NCBI GenBank assembly: GCA_004151065.3 | Contig: NWUY0300018397.1 | Coordinates: 25,876-46,959 of the forward strand | Length of the DNA stretch: 21,084 bases | Origin: Larix sibirica | Lineage: Eukaryota > Streptophyta > Pinopsida > Pinales > Pinaceae | Direction: 5' to 3' | In this document: positions 1 to 9,261 of the stretch, piece by piece | How the letters are laid out: every line of letters begins with the position of its first letter | Position numbering within the stretch: position 1 is the first letter of the stretch | Position numbers and translations under genes: made by a program | Notes under the pieces: model-generated | Told to the model about the DNA's origin: nothing | The model's input: only the letters and a program-made list of their open reading frames with translations | Databases searched by the model: none

Positions 1-123
1 GTGAACCCCTGTTGATAGTCGTTGTGTCAACAATCTCCATTGGATCCAAAAACCCTCGAAACGCTCGAGCTTTCCATACAAGGGTTCCATAGTATTCACT
101 CTGACTAAAAATATGTTACATTT

Positions 124-1654
124 GTGATCATTGAGCCTGATGGATTCCACCAAGGCTCCTTCCAAGTTGGTTTTCTCACTACAAAAAATCCACCTAGAGC
201 AGCCATTACTCAGGACAAGACCTTGGCCTACAATTCTCATCATGAGGCTTTAATGGAGATAACAAATATGTGCACGAAGGAGAGGGATCAATCATGTCAG
301 GGAATAATGGGTTTTATAGAGGATCTACTTCCATCTGACGTACAGTTAATCCAACTGGCACATTCTCCATGCTATGATTCAAATGTGACCAACCTCTATT
401 GTGGCATTTCCCTCATTTGTGATCCTGGCCAATCCTCGAAGGAGTATAAAAGTGGATTCATGATTGGTAGTCTTGAATCAGGAATGATGAATGGCACTTA
501 TGTTACACATTCTCGTATTCACTCGATGTTGACATCTAAAAATCCCCATTCTGAAATTGCAAAATCTCAAGTTAGCGGATGGAATCACAGAAAACGTAAG
601 GCGGTCAAAATGAAGGCGAATCTTTTCAACTTGGTCCTAGGTTCAGAAGTTTGGCTCAATGACATCATTTCCATGGAAAACAAACCTTGATAGGGAAGTT
701 GAATGGGCACAAAATTGAGATTCAAGCCTTGAATGAGTGGGCCACTAATGCTCTCCAATTGCAACTGGGACACACTCCAAAGTGTATGGTGCTCTTTGGA
801 GACTAGCTAGTGTTCCGATCTAATTTGGAAGTTGACACCACATCCGTCACTAGGAAATGTTGGAAGCTCAAGAAATATCCTCTATTGCTCCATCGATGGA
901 CTCCCCCATTGGATGCATGGATGGAACAGGTTGGAAAAACCCCGATGTGGGTTAGACTTCCTAGCCTCCCCCTTATTTTTTGGTCTATTGATGTATTTTA
1001 AGAGATGGGGAATTCTCTGTGATTTTTCTTTAGGTGGACATGTCATCCTTAAGGACGGTGTGTTCTAAGCTGCCAAAATCTTGGTCAGCATAGACCTAAG
1101 GGAGGGACTTGCATATTTGATGCTTCTAAAATGTGGAGGGATTGAGAAACAACAAGATCTCAAGTACAAGAGAATGCCTTTCAGGTGCAATCGTTGTCAT
1201 GGGTAGATGCACATAGTAGTGGACTATGTCCTCCCCCATAGAATCCATAAATGGATAAAAAAGGCTTTGAATATAGAAAACAACAAATCTCTTACCTCAA
1301 ATGTGTTGGACACTTCACTCCTCCTCGGTAAGCCCATGTGGTTGTCTCTGTTTTAGGAAGGGTTAATTGTTCACTGGGCGAGGGATTTGACTACTCAGCA
1401 AAAGGATTGCTAAAGGGCTATAGCTCTACAATTGGGATAATGGTCAATAGTAAGGAGAGTGACCGTGTATGAATGGCTCTAAAAATATTTCTCTTTCTTC
1501 ATATAATGCAATTAAGTTTGGGAATTTTGATAATGCTCTCATGGTTTTCTCTCCTAAGTCCTCCTCAAAATGCTTAGGCGATTTCCTGGATAATGTTTTA
1601 GGTGTGAAGAGTCATCACTCTCTTTGTTCTGTACTTCTCCAAATGGGTAGGTAG
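124..1654 (+). pseudogene. LINE A ORF1 remnant (DUF4283-like plus zinc knuckle)
   Basis: RNA-binding ORF1 protein of a plant LINE, broken. The stretch 124-690 is open but begins without an in-frame ATG at its left edge; its sequence is unrecognised and is presumably the N-terminal part. After a frameshift near 680, the DUF4283 core follows in another frame: LIGKLNGHKIEIQALNEW, then the W-KL-PLLLHRWTP and MWVRLPSLPLIFW motifs (about 684-1001), with an internal TAG near 804. A CCHC knuckle follows at about 1186-1227: the first two Cys and the His are readable (CNRC, then H four positions on), a TAG interrupts it at 1204, and the last Cys reads Tyr. A C-terminal remnant may extend to 1654. The domain order is known for plant LINE ORF1; the function as RNA chaperone is inferred from the family. 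Confidence 0.75.
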
Positions 1655-1984
1655 ATCACACTGTCTCAAATTTTGTCTCCCTCCCAGACACTATTGATTT
1701 AAGTAGTGACGAGGAATAGTGGTAAGTAAGCTAAGAGGCCAAAACATTTAGGGGTTCAAAATACAGCCTAATACCTAGATTAAAAGGTATGTAGAGCAAA
1801 TCAAAGGGTAAAACTAGTGGTTTAGGAAGTTTTGAAGACTATGCTTTAAAAGGAGGAAACATAGGGATAAAATCTTTCTTATACAAGGCACAACAATTAG
1901 CTAGCAAGAAATGTGGTTGGGAAATAACTTTCTCTTGAAAGGGCACTTAGAGGCCAAAAGTCCCAATATGAATTTCCATGATGA

Positions 1985-2890
1985 ATTTTCTCACCCTAAA
2001 CTATAAACTGCTAGGCAACCCCTAAAAAAAATGCCTTTAAATGTTTAGTATCAACTCAAAATCCAGATGTCATTTTTCTACAAGAGATTATGATTGATGG
2101 AGAGAGAACTATTGGTGAACTCGAGAAGACGTTATGAGGACGGGACTTCTTAGGTATCAACGCTAAGCATCACTCGAGGGGATTGCTCATGGGTTGGAAG
2201 ACTGGTACCTTTCATTAAACCAATTCCTGGTCTATTACCTTGGGCCTGGGAATGGTCTTATTCTTCAGGGAGATTAGTAAAGGCATTATTTTTCTCAATA
2301 TATATGGGCCCTACTTGGACCAAAAGTAATACTTGGATAGTTTCTTAAAAAAAGAAGTGGATTTTCATAGGACTTGTCATTATGGAGAGAGAAATAAATA
2401 TTTCAATTGGAGCTTCAGATGTCTGGGGTCTAGTTTCTCAAGTGGATGAACTATCATACTATTTCCTCCACAAATGGTAAGAGGTGGGCCAGCTCAACAT
2501 TTCTCCTTCCATACTTAATCCCACTTGGCACAATAATATAATCAAAGATGCCACAGTTTCCAAGAGGTTTGGTGGATTCCTAACTTTCGAGGCCCTCCTT
2601 CAAGAAAAGATTAAATGTCGTAAATGGGTCACTTGGAGGGCAGGGGGGGAGGTATCCAACCACCTCCCAATGATCCTTCAATTGGTAATTAAGGAATCCA
2701 AGTCCCCCAATCCATTCAAAATGAACTTTGACTAGATTAAAGAGGAAATTTATATTGCCACTGTCAAGGAAGCTTGGTCCCTTTTTAATGTCCTATCCAT
2801 GGACTCAACATTAGAGCAATTCCTAGCCAACTTAAAAAGAGTAAAAAAGGTCTTTATCGCTCGAACAAAAGTGAAAAAACACAAGGAATA
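1985..2890 (+). pseudogene. LINE A ORF2, endonuclease (APE-type) region
   Basis: N-terminal endonuclease that would nick target DNA for target-primed reverse transcription. Readable motifs, in several frames: NPDVIFLQEIM (about 2062-2095, retaining the catalytic-type Glu after LQ), a NIYGPYLDQK block near 2300, the degenerate GGDxN position read as EREIN near 2390, and a C-terminal block open at 2484-2735 with RKWVTWRAGG and EVSNHLPM. In APE-type LINE endonucleases this last motif is SDHxPI; here Asp is Asn (SNH at 2655-2663). Multiple stops and frameshifts separate the blocks, so the domain is certainly dead. The assignment rests on ordered motifs and on the RT immediately downstream. Confidence 0.8.
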
Positions 2891-4198
2891 AAGGAACCTC
2901 TCTGAAATTGAGGATAAATTGAGTCAAATGTTTAATAGTGAAGGATTTGGTCATTTCTCAAAACAATCAAAATTGGAAATGTAGCACCTGGAGCCCAAAA
3001 ATAAAGCCATTTTGTTGGAACAAGAGAAACAACGAGGAATAAAAAGTAGAGATTTTTGGACAAGGTTGGGGACAAAAACATAAAATTATTTCACTAGTTT
3101 GGAAACAAGGGAGGCCTATAATTCCATTTGGAATATCAATATGACAAATGGTGAGCAAGTTTTTGGATTTAAGACAATAGTTTTCAAAGGTGTAGAGCAC
3201 TTCAAAAGGATCTTTTTTGCAATTGACAGTTGCACCAAACCATAAATATTAAAGGTGGTTTTGGAAATCCAATTTGCTTTGTTGGTGGTAAAATCGATGA
3301 AGAATAAAATTTCAAAAGTTACCTTGGATGAGTTGGAAGTTGTATTGCACAGCTTTCAAAAATACAATATCTATAGGCTAGATGGGCTTCCTATTAATTT
3401 TTTCTTGGGTTGTTTCGATTTTCTAGGGGAGGATCTTATAAGGGTTATTCAAGAAACCAAATGAACAAGAAAGTTACTTCTACCTTTCAACTCGACTTTC
3501 CTTGCCCTAATTCCCAAGGTAGATAACTTGGTCTCTTTAAGACCAATCTCTTTATGCAATAACATCTACAAAATCATTTCAAAAGTCATAGCTCACCATT
3601 CAAAGCCCATCCTCTCTCTCATATGTCCAAAGAGAAATTCAATTTCCTTGAAGGGAGACATATCCATGATGTCATCGGGGCTGCACAAGAGGTCCTACAT
3701 TCCATCAAACTAAAAAATTGAAAGCAATGGTGATCAAAATTGATCTCTCCAAAGCATTTGATCTTATGAATTGGCTTTATCTTCACCCACTCCTTATCCA
3801 TATTGGTTTATGTGTTCCCTTTGTGGCTTGGTTTATCGACAACATATCCTCAGACTCTCTCTTTCTCCACCCTCGTTAATGGGTCAACCTCGCAGTTCTT
3901 CAATCCCAGTAGAGGACTTAAGCAAGGATGCCTGCTATCCCCCCTCCTATTCCTGCTAGTTGTGAAAGGCCTTAATTCATATGTTGAATGGAACCCATAG
4001 GAATAAATATTCCTAACCCATTCACATTAGCACGCCCATTGTTTGTGGAAAATATACTATGGGTTTCTTTTGTTCTTAGAGGATATATTAAAAAACTCAA
4101 GTTATTCTTGATTTATGCAGTGTAGTTATACGTATGCAGGTCAACATTGAACAATCTATAATTATGTTCCATGGGCTTGAGAACTAATACAACACTTT
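2891..4198 (+). pseudogene. LINE A ORF2, reverse transcriptase region (N-terminal and palm)
   Basis: Reverse transcriptase of the LINE, in pieces. The linker before RT is readable (KSRDFW, then DKN near 3045-3080; NSIWNINMTNGEQVF about 3121-3165). RT motifs follow in order: FNSTFLALIPKVDN (about 3487-3525), LRPISLCNNIYKIISK (3537 on), a GRHIHD-type block near 3650, KIDLSKAFD with the first catalytic Asp kept at 3742-3744, GLKQGCLLSPLLFLLVV (about 3917-3970), and the YADD-equivalent at 4042-4053. That box reads FVEN, so both Asp residues are lost. Conserved text continues (IKKLKL, MQVNIEQSIIMFHGL) to the edge of the LTR insertion. Stops and frameshifts are frequent. Confidence 0.85.
4194..4198. 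repeat. Target-site duplication, left copy (ACTTT)
   Basis: Five bases, acttt, lie directly before the first LTR, which begins TG at 4199. The same five bases follow the CA end of the last LTR, at 9262-9266. Five-bp duplications are typical of LTR retrotransposon integration. The match brackets the whole tandem array rather than either element alone. Confidence 0.85.
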
Positions 4199-4626
4199 TG
4201 TAATATACTTAAGGGAGGATAATATGGGGTAACTAGGGAGGTACCCAAGGGGAATATATCATGTGATGGATACCTAAAGGGGAATAGTTAATGTAATGTG
4301 GCCATAAATAATGGAATAAGCTGACAAGGTAGTTTCAAGGAAATAATATAATAACGAGGGGTTAGTTTGCATAGACCACTAGGAATAATCATGAGAAAAT
4401 ACACATGAATATCATTGTATTGAGGTACGTGTGATGAATTGTATTGTAGTAAGCATGGTTTGTGGAGTGATTCCTTCCTTTAGAGTATTTGATGGTGTTA
4501 CCCTACCTTAAGGGTTTTCTCTGTATCTTGGTGTTATTTGTATGGTGAATGCCTTTTGATTATTTTTAAAGTATAAGGGTTCTATATCATTGTTGTGATT
4601 CAATTTATGGGTTAATGATCACTACA
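4199..4626 (+). repeat. LTR 1 (5' LTR of copy A)
   Basis: Starts TGTAATATAC and ends CTACA, giving the canonical TG...CA form, about 428 bp. It is alignable along its length to 6840-7208 and 8862-9261, and over its first two thirds to 6299-6572. Shared landmarks are GGGAGGATAATATGGGG, the AATAATATAATAA tract, GAATTGTATTGTAG and the terminal GGGTTAATGATC. The TATA-like element seen in the other copies is eroded here. Confidence 0.85.
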
Positions 4627-4628
4627 AC

Positions 4629-4642
4629 CAGTATCGGAGCAC
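4629..4642 (+). other. Primer-binding site of copy A (initiator Met-tRNA type)
   Basis: The sequence cagtatcggagcac, two bases after the LTR end, resembles the plant PBS consensus TGGTATCAGAGC, which is complementary to the 3' end of initiator methionine tRNA. Copy B has tggtattggagaac at the equivalent site. The position directly after the LTR supports the call; mismatches are attributed to decay. Confidence 0.75.
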
Positions 4643-4879
4643 TTTCTTGGGTTGGAAAGTTGGAAGTTTTTTCTTCTTCATATTTTTGAAGGGAAAAAGA
4701 AGATGGTGGAATTCAAGTTGATTTATGAAAAAATATGTGCATAATCTGAAGAAATCAATTGCATATTTGAGTTCCCTACATCGAGACACCCAATTTAAAA
4801 AAAAACATCCAAAACAGAGTTCATGAAGTGAAGTTATTGTTTATTTAAAATCAATTTTTTTAGGGTTTTTTTTTTCGGT

Positions 4880-6270
4880 GATGGCCGCGTAGATTGCAGA
4901 GTTGATATATTTTGATAGAGTGACTAGATTTCAGTCAAACCAACTCCAGTATATGCAATATGACCGTGGCTTTCATAATTGTAGTCAACATAAATATTTT
5001 GGGAAATATAGAGGGTATTACAATCATATCAAATTTGTCGCATCACAAGTGATTTTCATCAAAACCCTATTTCTATTTTTGGAGTTATAGCAAACAAGAT
5101 GTATTTTACAGGAAAAGATGATGGTCCTAGTATTGAAGAATACATTAAAAAGTAGAAGATTTTATTAGTAAAGACATGGAGATTTTGGACAAGCAATAAT
5201 CTAAAATAAGATGTCGCTAGATGGTGGCATTCACTTAACTATGGGAAGATAAAAAACTTTTAGATGAAGAATTTGAGAAGGTATTTTTAGATAGGTGGTC
5301 TCATGAAGTGAAGATTGGTAAAAGCACTAGGGGTTTGTTTTGATGTGGCGACTTTCTATTACATGTTCATGGATGTATCCAACAAGAGGAGGTCATTGTC
5401 TCTAGAAACCATAGTAGCAAACATAATTTTATCAATGTTGATTCATCTAAAAGATTTCAAGTTCTAGTAAAGTATATTCAAAGCACATAAGTTAATGACA
5501 AGAATTCAAGTTTTTAAAGATTTGAAGCTTACCATGGATAAATATGTGTTGCATTCAAATTTTTATGGTATAGATCTTAATGGCGTGGATATTGTTTTGG
5601 GATATCCTTGGATGGAATCCGTTGGTACAATTAATATTAATCTGCAAAATAAGTTTTTTAAGATTTGGTACAAGAAAAAGAAAATCAACTTGCAAGATAT
5701 TTCTCTTACAAAACACGAAGGGCCCAAGGGGGAACATGAATAAGTCCTTGCAAGTAAAATGGTTGAACTTTCTACAGACATGACAAATGTGGAGTCTGAG
5801 GTTAAATAATAATAATAAAGAGCTACAAAAGCACATGGAATTCCTCGGGAAGGAGATAAACAGGAAAAAGATGTTAAGGAGCTACATGAACCCAAGGAAC
5901 AACATTATCAAGAGTCAAAGAAAGAAGAACCAATAGGCAAGGTGGTAGTCTATCGACACCCACACCACCGTGAGAAATAGGATTCAAGGAGACAAGGTCA
6001 TGAGGATCAACAAACTTATTATGGACCAGCATGGAACCAGGAGGGCATCGAATATGGAGGCACACGTAGGAATGAAAGCAATGCATGGAGACACTAGAGT
6101 AGTCAAGAAACATCATGTAACTAAAGTAACCATAAGAAATATCATGGTGGCAAGGAAGCAATTCGATCGTGTATCCACATTTCACTTGGATGGATGGATG
6201 CTTGTGCTTGGTACCAATTGACTACATTTCTTGGTAGATCTTATTATATGAGCTCCACTCATGTTTTGAG
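4880..6270 (+). pseudogene. Copy A internal coding remnant: gag-like and protease-like fragments
   Basis: Broken polyprotein. A knuckle-like stretch (FHNCSQHKYFGKYR, near 4970-5010) comes first. A gag-like part follows, with KDDGPSIEEYIKK near 5115-5150 and DVARWWHSLN near 5212, interrupted by stops. A protease-like part ends in an open stretch (5495-5743) with QVFKDLKLTMDKYVLHS and DIVLGYPWMESVGTI, which matches the C-terminal half of retroviral-type aspartic proteases (the xDIVLGxxWL motif of Ty3/gypsy). Where DT/SG is expected, the text reads NHSSKHNFIN, so the catalytic Asp is missing. A charged, Glu/Lys-rich tail runs to THVLRTKHV beside the polypurine tract. The gag and protease assignments are family inference from short motifs. 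Confidence 0.6.
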
Positions 6271-6285
6271 AACGAAACATGTTTT

Positions 6286-6298
6286 GAGGGGGATGGGA
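6286..6298 (+). other. Polypurine tract of copy A
   Basis: gagggggatggga, immediately upstream of the 3' LTR. It is the expected primer site for plus-strand synthesis. The equivalent tract in copy B is at 8848-8861. Confidence 0.7.
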
Positions 6299-6572
6299 AG
6301 TAATATACATAGGGCAGGATAATATGGGGTACCTAGGGAGGTACCCAAGGGTAATATATCATGTAACGGGTATCCAAGGGGGAATAATTAATGTAATGTG
6401 GTCATAAGTAATGGAATAGGCCCACGAGGTAGTTTTAAGGAAATAATATAATAATGAGGGGTTAGTTGGTATAGACCCCTATGAATACTCAGAGAAAGTG
6501 TAAATACACATGAGCATCATTGTATTGAGGTATGTGTTCTGAATTGTATTGTAGCAAGCATGGCTTGTGGAG
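6299..6572 (+). repeat. LTR 2, left part (truncated 3' LTR of copy A)
   Basis: About 274 bp aligning to LTR 1 positions 4199 to about 4467. The first base is mutated (AG instead of TG). It stops at GGCTTGTGGAG, exactly before the ambiguous base at 6573. The last third of the LTR is absent here. It retains GTAAATACACATG at the position of the TATA-like box of the other copies. Confidence 0.8.
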
Positions 6573-6839
6573 NTGTGGAACCTGGAGCGACGAGGGAGAA
6601 AGAGATCTACAGATCTGAAAGGTAAGATGTTTACATCACTTAATCTCTAATTTGATCTAGGAAGGTAGATTTGTATTATGTCCTTCAAGTTGTGCCCCTT
6701 CACTTGGAAGCATTCAAGAAGAAAGTGGAATAATACATTACTATTCCCTTTATTTTTAAACGCAGTAGATTTAGTAACAAATTTTATATCCTTAGTGTTG
6801 TCAAATATCTAAATAAATATAAGTACCCTAGAGGGAAAA
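6573..6839. other. Unassigned segment between the tandem copies, starting with an N
   Basis: One N at 6573 followed by about 266 bp with no similarity to the LTR or internal sequence. It begins TGTGGAACCTGGAGC, contains two AGATCT sites two bases apart near 6608-6622 and a GGTAAGATG splice-donor-like string, and ends in AT-rich DNA. The TG start could mean the edge of another LTR, but no CA end or direct repeat is visible. The N may also mark an assembly join. Origin unknown. Confidence 0.5.
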
Positions 6840-7208
6840 TGTGTTTCTAGGGAGGATACCTAGGGATGTGCCCAAGGGGATATTTTATGCAATGTGGGAA
6901 TGATCATGGAATATGCACACTTGGTAGTTAAATGAAGTAATATAATAATAAGGGGTGGTTGGCCTAAGCCCCTTAGGAATAATCATGAGAAAGTATAAAT
7001 ATACATGAGTATAATTGCATGAGAAAGGTGTGATGAATTGTATTGTAGAAAGCATGGCTTGTGGAGAAATTCCTTTCTTAAGGAGTATTTGATGTCATTA
7101 CACTACCTTAAGCGTTTATTCTTATGGGGAATCTCTTTTGGTTATTTCTAAATTATAATGGTTCTATATCTTTGTTGGGATTCAATATATGGGTTAAGGA
7201 TAACTGCA
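6840..7208 (+). repeat. LTR 2b (5' LTR of copy B)
   Basis: Starts TGTGTTTCTAGGGAGG and ends ACTGCA just before a good PBS; about 369 bp. Compared with LTR 3 it lacks part of the GGTACCTAGGG repeat near its start. A TATAAATA box lies at 6994-7001 within GAGAAAGTATAAATATACATGAG, a string shared exactly with LTR 3 and probably the retrotransposon core promoter. Confidence 0.8.
6994..7001 (+). promoter_or_regulatory. TATA-like box in LTR 2b
   Basis: TATAAATA in the second quarter-to-half of the LTR, with identical context at 9029-9036 in LTR 3. The position fits a Pol II LTR promoter at the U3/R boundary. Activity is not implied, given the decay of the element. Confidence 0.5.
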
Positions 7209-7210
7209 AG

Positions 7211-7224
7211 TGGTATTGGAGAAC
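7211..7224 (+). other. Primer-binding site of copy B
   Basis: tggtattggagaac, two bases after the LTR end. The first six bases and several later ones match the plant iMet-tRNA PBS TGGTATCAGAGC. It is clearer than the copy A site. Confidence 0.8.
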
Positions 7225-7671
7225 TTTCTTGGGTCGGAAATTGGAAGAATTTTTATTTTTGTGGACTTTTTAAGGGAAAAAAAGGACGATGGAATTCAAG
7301 TCTATTTTTGAAACTTTTTGTAGAAAATCTAAAGAAACTAATTGTATATTTGATTTCATATTGTTTAGACACACAATTTCAAAAAAAAACATCCCAAACA
7401 AAGTCTGGGAAGTGAAGTTATCGTTGATCTAAAAATTAGTTATTTTTAGGGTTTTTCTAGTGGCGACCATACAAATTACAAAGATTATATACCTTGATAT
7501 AGTGACCAAATTCCAGTAAAACCAACTCCAATAAATAAAAAATGGTCACGGCACTTCATATTGTGGTCATAATAGACATTTTAAGAAATGTCGATGGAAT
7601 TATGCTCATTTTAAATTTGTCACATCAAAAGCAAGTAATTTTCTTCAAAATTGAGCTCTAATTTTGAAGTT

Positions 7672-8247
7672 ATGGCAAACAATTTCTATTTTGTAGGGAA
7701 AGATGATGGTCCTACTATTGAAGAATACATAAAACATAAGAATTCACTACAAAAAATCACATGGATATTTGGGGTAAGCAAAAATCTAAAAGAAGATGTC
7801 GCTAGATGGTGGGATTTACTTAACCATGTCAAGATAGATGCACTTCCAGATGAAGAATTTGAAAAGGTATTTTTAGATTGGTGGTCTCATGCTGTGAAAA
7901 ATGATAAAGAAAGCACCAAGGGTTTGTTTTCATGTACAAACTTTCCATTACAAGTTTATGGATGTATTCAGCATGAAAATGTTATTATGTCTATAAACCC
8001 TACTTGCAAGTATAATCTAATCAATGTGAATTTGGTTAGAAACTTGCAATTACCCACAAAACATATTCAAAGCAGACATGCCGAGGGTGAAAATGTTCAA
8101 ATTTTTAAAGATTTGAAAACTACCATGGATAAATATGTGTTGCATTTATATTTTTATGCTATAGATATGGATGATGTAGATATTGTGTTGGGATATACTT
8201 GGATGGACTCGACACAATTAATATTAATGTGCAAAAGAATTTTTTGA
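7672..8247 (+). pseudogene. Copy B gag-like/protease-like open frame
   Basis: The longest open frame of the LTR family here, 191 codons from an in-frame ATG (MANNFYFVGKDDGPTIEEYI). The first half resembles a Ty3/gypsy gag core (DVARWWDLL, then LPDEEFEKVFLDWWSHA, about residues 43-85). The second half resembles an aspartic protease: QVYGCIQHENVIMSINPTC, NLINVNLVRNLQLP, then VDIVLGYTWMDS (about residues 168-183). The catalytic DTG/DSG position reads NPT, so the active Asp is absent, as in copy A. A 4-nt deletion relative to copy A near 8212 shifts the frame and ends it. Upstream, around 7540-7600, a knuckle-like YCGHNRHFKKC is readable in another frame. I infer a structural protein with a protease-derived fold, now a pseudogene. 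Confidence 0.6.
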
Positions 8248-8847
8248 AGCTTCGGTACTAGAAAAAGAATATTACCTTGCAATATATTTCTCTTACTAAA
8301 CAAGAAGGTCCCAAGGGATCACGTGAAGAAATCCTTGCAAGTAAAATAGTTGAAGTTTCTACAAACATGATAGATGCAGCATCCAAGGTTGAATTAGAAG
8401 AAGAAAAAGCTACAAAAGCACATGAAGATATTCCCTAGGAAGCAGATAAACAAGAAAAAGATGTTAAGGAGCTACATGACCCCAATGAACAACATGATCA
8501 AGAGTCAAATAAATAAGGACCAATAGATAAGGTTTCACTCTATTTAAACCCACACCACCATGAGAAACAACATTCATCAAGGCAAGGTTGGGAGAATCAA
8601 TGAACATGGAACCAAAACAGAAACCAATATGGAGTAAGATGGAGGACTAATAGAAATGCATTGAGATAGTAGAATAACACCGCAACTAGAGGAGCAACCG
8701 GAATCAAGATCGAGGTTGTAAGAAATTAGGTGGACCCCATGTCCACATTTCACGAGAATGAGTGGATGCCAATGCTTGGTACCAGTTGGCTACATTCAGT
8801 AGATCATATTATGTTTCTCACTCACATGTTTTGAGGACAAAACATGT
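8248..8847 (+). pseudogene. Copy B C-terminal charged tail remnant
   Basis: Continuation of the same polyprotein after the frameshift. Short open pieces match copy A's tail: EGPKGSREEILASKIVEV, ATKAHED, DKQEKDVKELHDPNEQHD, PHHHEKQHSSRQGWENQ. The tail is Glu/Lys/Gln-rich, then basic. It ends in a THMFRGQNM stretch next to the polypurine tract, comparable to the last residues of some plant gypsy polyproteins, which would fit an internal loss of RT and integrase with both ends kept. That last point is inference. Confidence 0.5.
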
Positions 8848-8848
8848 G
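8823..8848 (+). other. Hairpin next to the polypurine tract of copy B
   Basis: A perfect 10-bp inverted repeat, cacatgtttt and aaaacatgtg, with a 6-base loop, abuts the polypurine tract. Copy A has the same structure in shorter form (catgttt at 6260-6266 and aaacatg at 6275-6281). Confidence 0.6.
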
Positions 8849-8861
8849 AAGGGGGGTGGAA
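8848..8861 (+). other. Polypurine tract of copy B
   Basis: gaaggggggtggaa, directly before the TG start of LTR 3. Predicted plus-strand primer. Confidence 0.75.
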
Positions 8862-9261
8862 TGTTATGTACCTAGGGAGGATAATATGGGGTACCTAGGG
8901 AGGTACCCAAGAGGGTATTGTATGTAATGTTTCCATAATCATGGAATATGCCCACTTGGTAGTTAGAAGAAATAATATAATAATAAGGGGTAGTTGGCAT
9001 ATGCCCCTTAGGAATACTTATGAGAAAGTATAAATATACATGAGTATCAATGTATAAAATAGTTTTGATTAATTGTAATGTAGAAAGCATGGCATGCGGA
9101 GTGATTCCTTCCTTGAGGAGTATTTGATAGTGTTACCCTACCTTAAGGACTTTCTCTATATCATGGTGTTATTCTTATTATAAATGTCTTTTGGTTATTC
9201 TCGAAGTATAAGGGTTCTACATCCTTGTTGTGAGTCAATTTTTGGGTTAATGATCGCTACA
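8862..9261 (+). repeat. LTR 3 (3' LTR of copy B, right end of the array)
   Basis: TGTTATGTAC...GCTACA, 400 bp, TG...CA ends. It aligns along its length to LTR 1 and LTR 2b. A TATAAATA box lies at 9029-9036. The LTR/flank boundary is fixed by the point where it stops matching LTR 1 and by the ACTTT duplication that follows. Confidence 0.85.

Larger units (their letters stand above)
4199..6572 (+). mobile_element. LTR element copy A (non-autonomous, Ty3/gypsy-like)
   Basis: First of two tandem copies: 5' LTR 4199-4626, primer-binding site 4629-4642, internal region 4627-6298, polypurine tract 6286-6298, then a 3' LTR broken off at 6572, just before an N. The internal region is about 1.67 kb, far shorter than an autonomous Ty3/gypsy element. 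It shows only gag-like and protease-like fragments; I see no RT, RNase H or integrase. Copy B (6840-9261) has the same organisation and nearly the same internal length, so the short form is probably the native structure of the family rather than a private deletion. Confidence 0.8.
6840..9261 (+). mobile_element. LTR element copy B (non-autonomous, Ty3/gypsy-like)
   Basis: Second tandem copy: 5' LTR 6840-7208, PBS 7211-7224, internal region 7209-8861 (1653 bp), polypurine tract 8848-8861, 3' LTR 8862-9261. The internal region aligns to copy A throughout with many differences, so the copies separated long ago. It is better preserved than A, with a 192-codon open stretch. The five bases before its 5' LTR (gaaaa) do not match those after its 3' LTR (acttt), so it has no target duplication of its own. 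No RT or integrase was seen. Confidence 0.8.

Noticed and set aside
124-690. 188-codon open frame as a host gene
   Set aside because: Its left edge is a GTG, not an ATG, and it is followed, after a frameshift, by LINE ORF1 (DUF4283) text on the same strand. It is best read as the N-terminal part of LINE A ORF1.
5555-5895. Minus-strand frames opposite the copy A protease-like region
   Set aside because: They are shadows of the plus-strand LTR element coding remnant, which is supported by conservation with copy B.
6840-9261. Copy B as an independent insertion into copy A's LTR
   Set aside because: The five bases flanking copy B do not match each other, and no remainder of the broken LTR 2 is found after 9261. 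The outer ACTTT pair fits a single array better.
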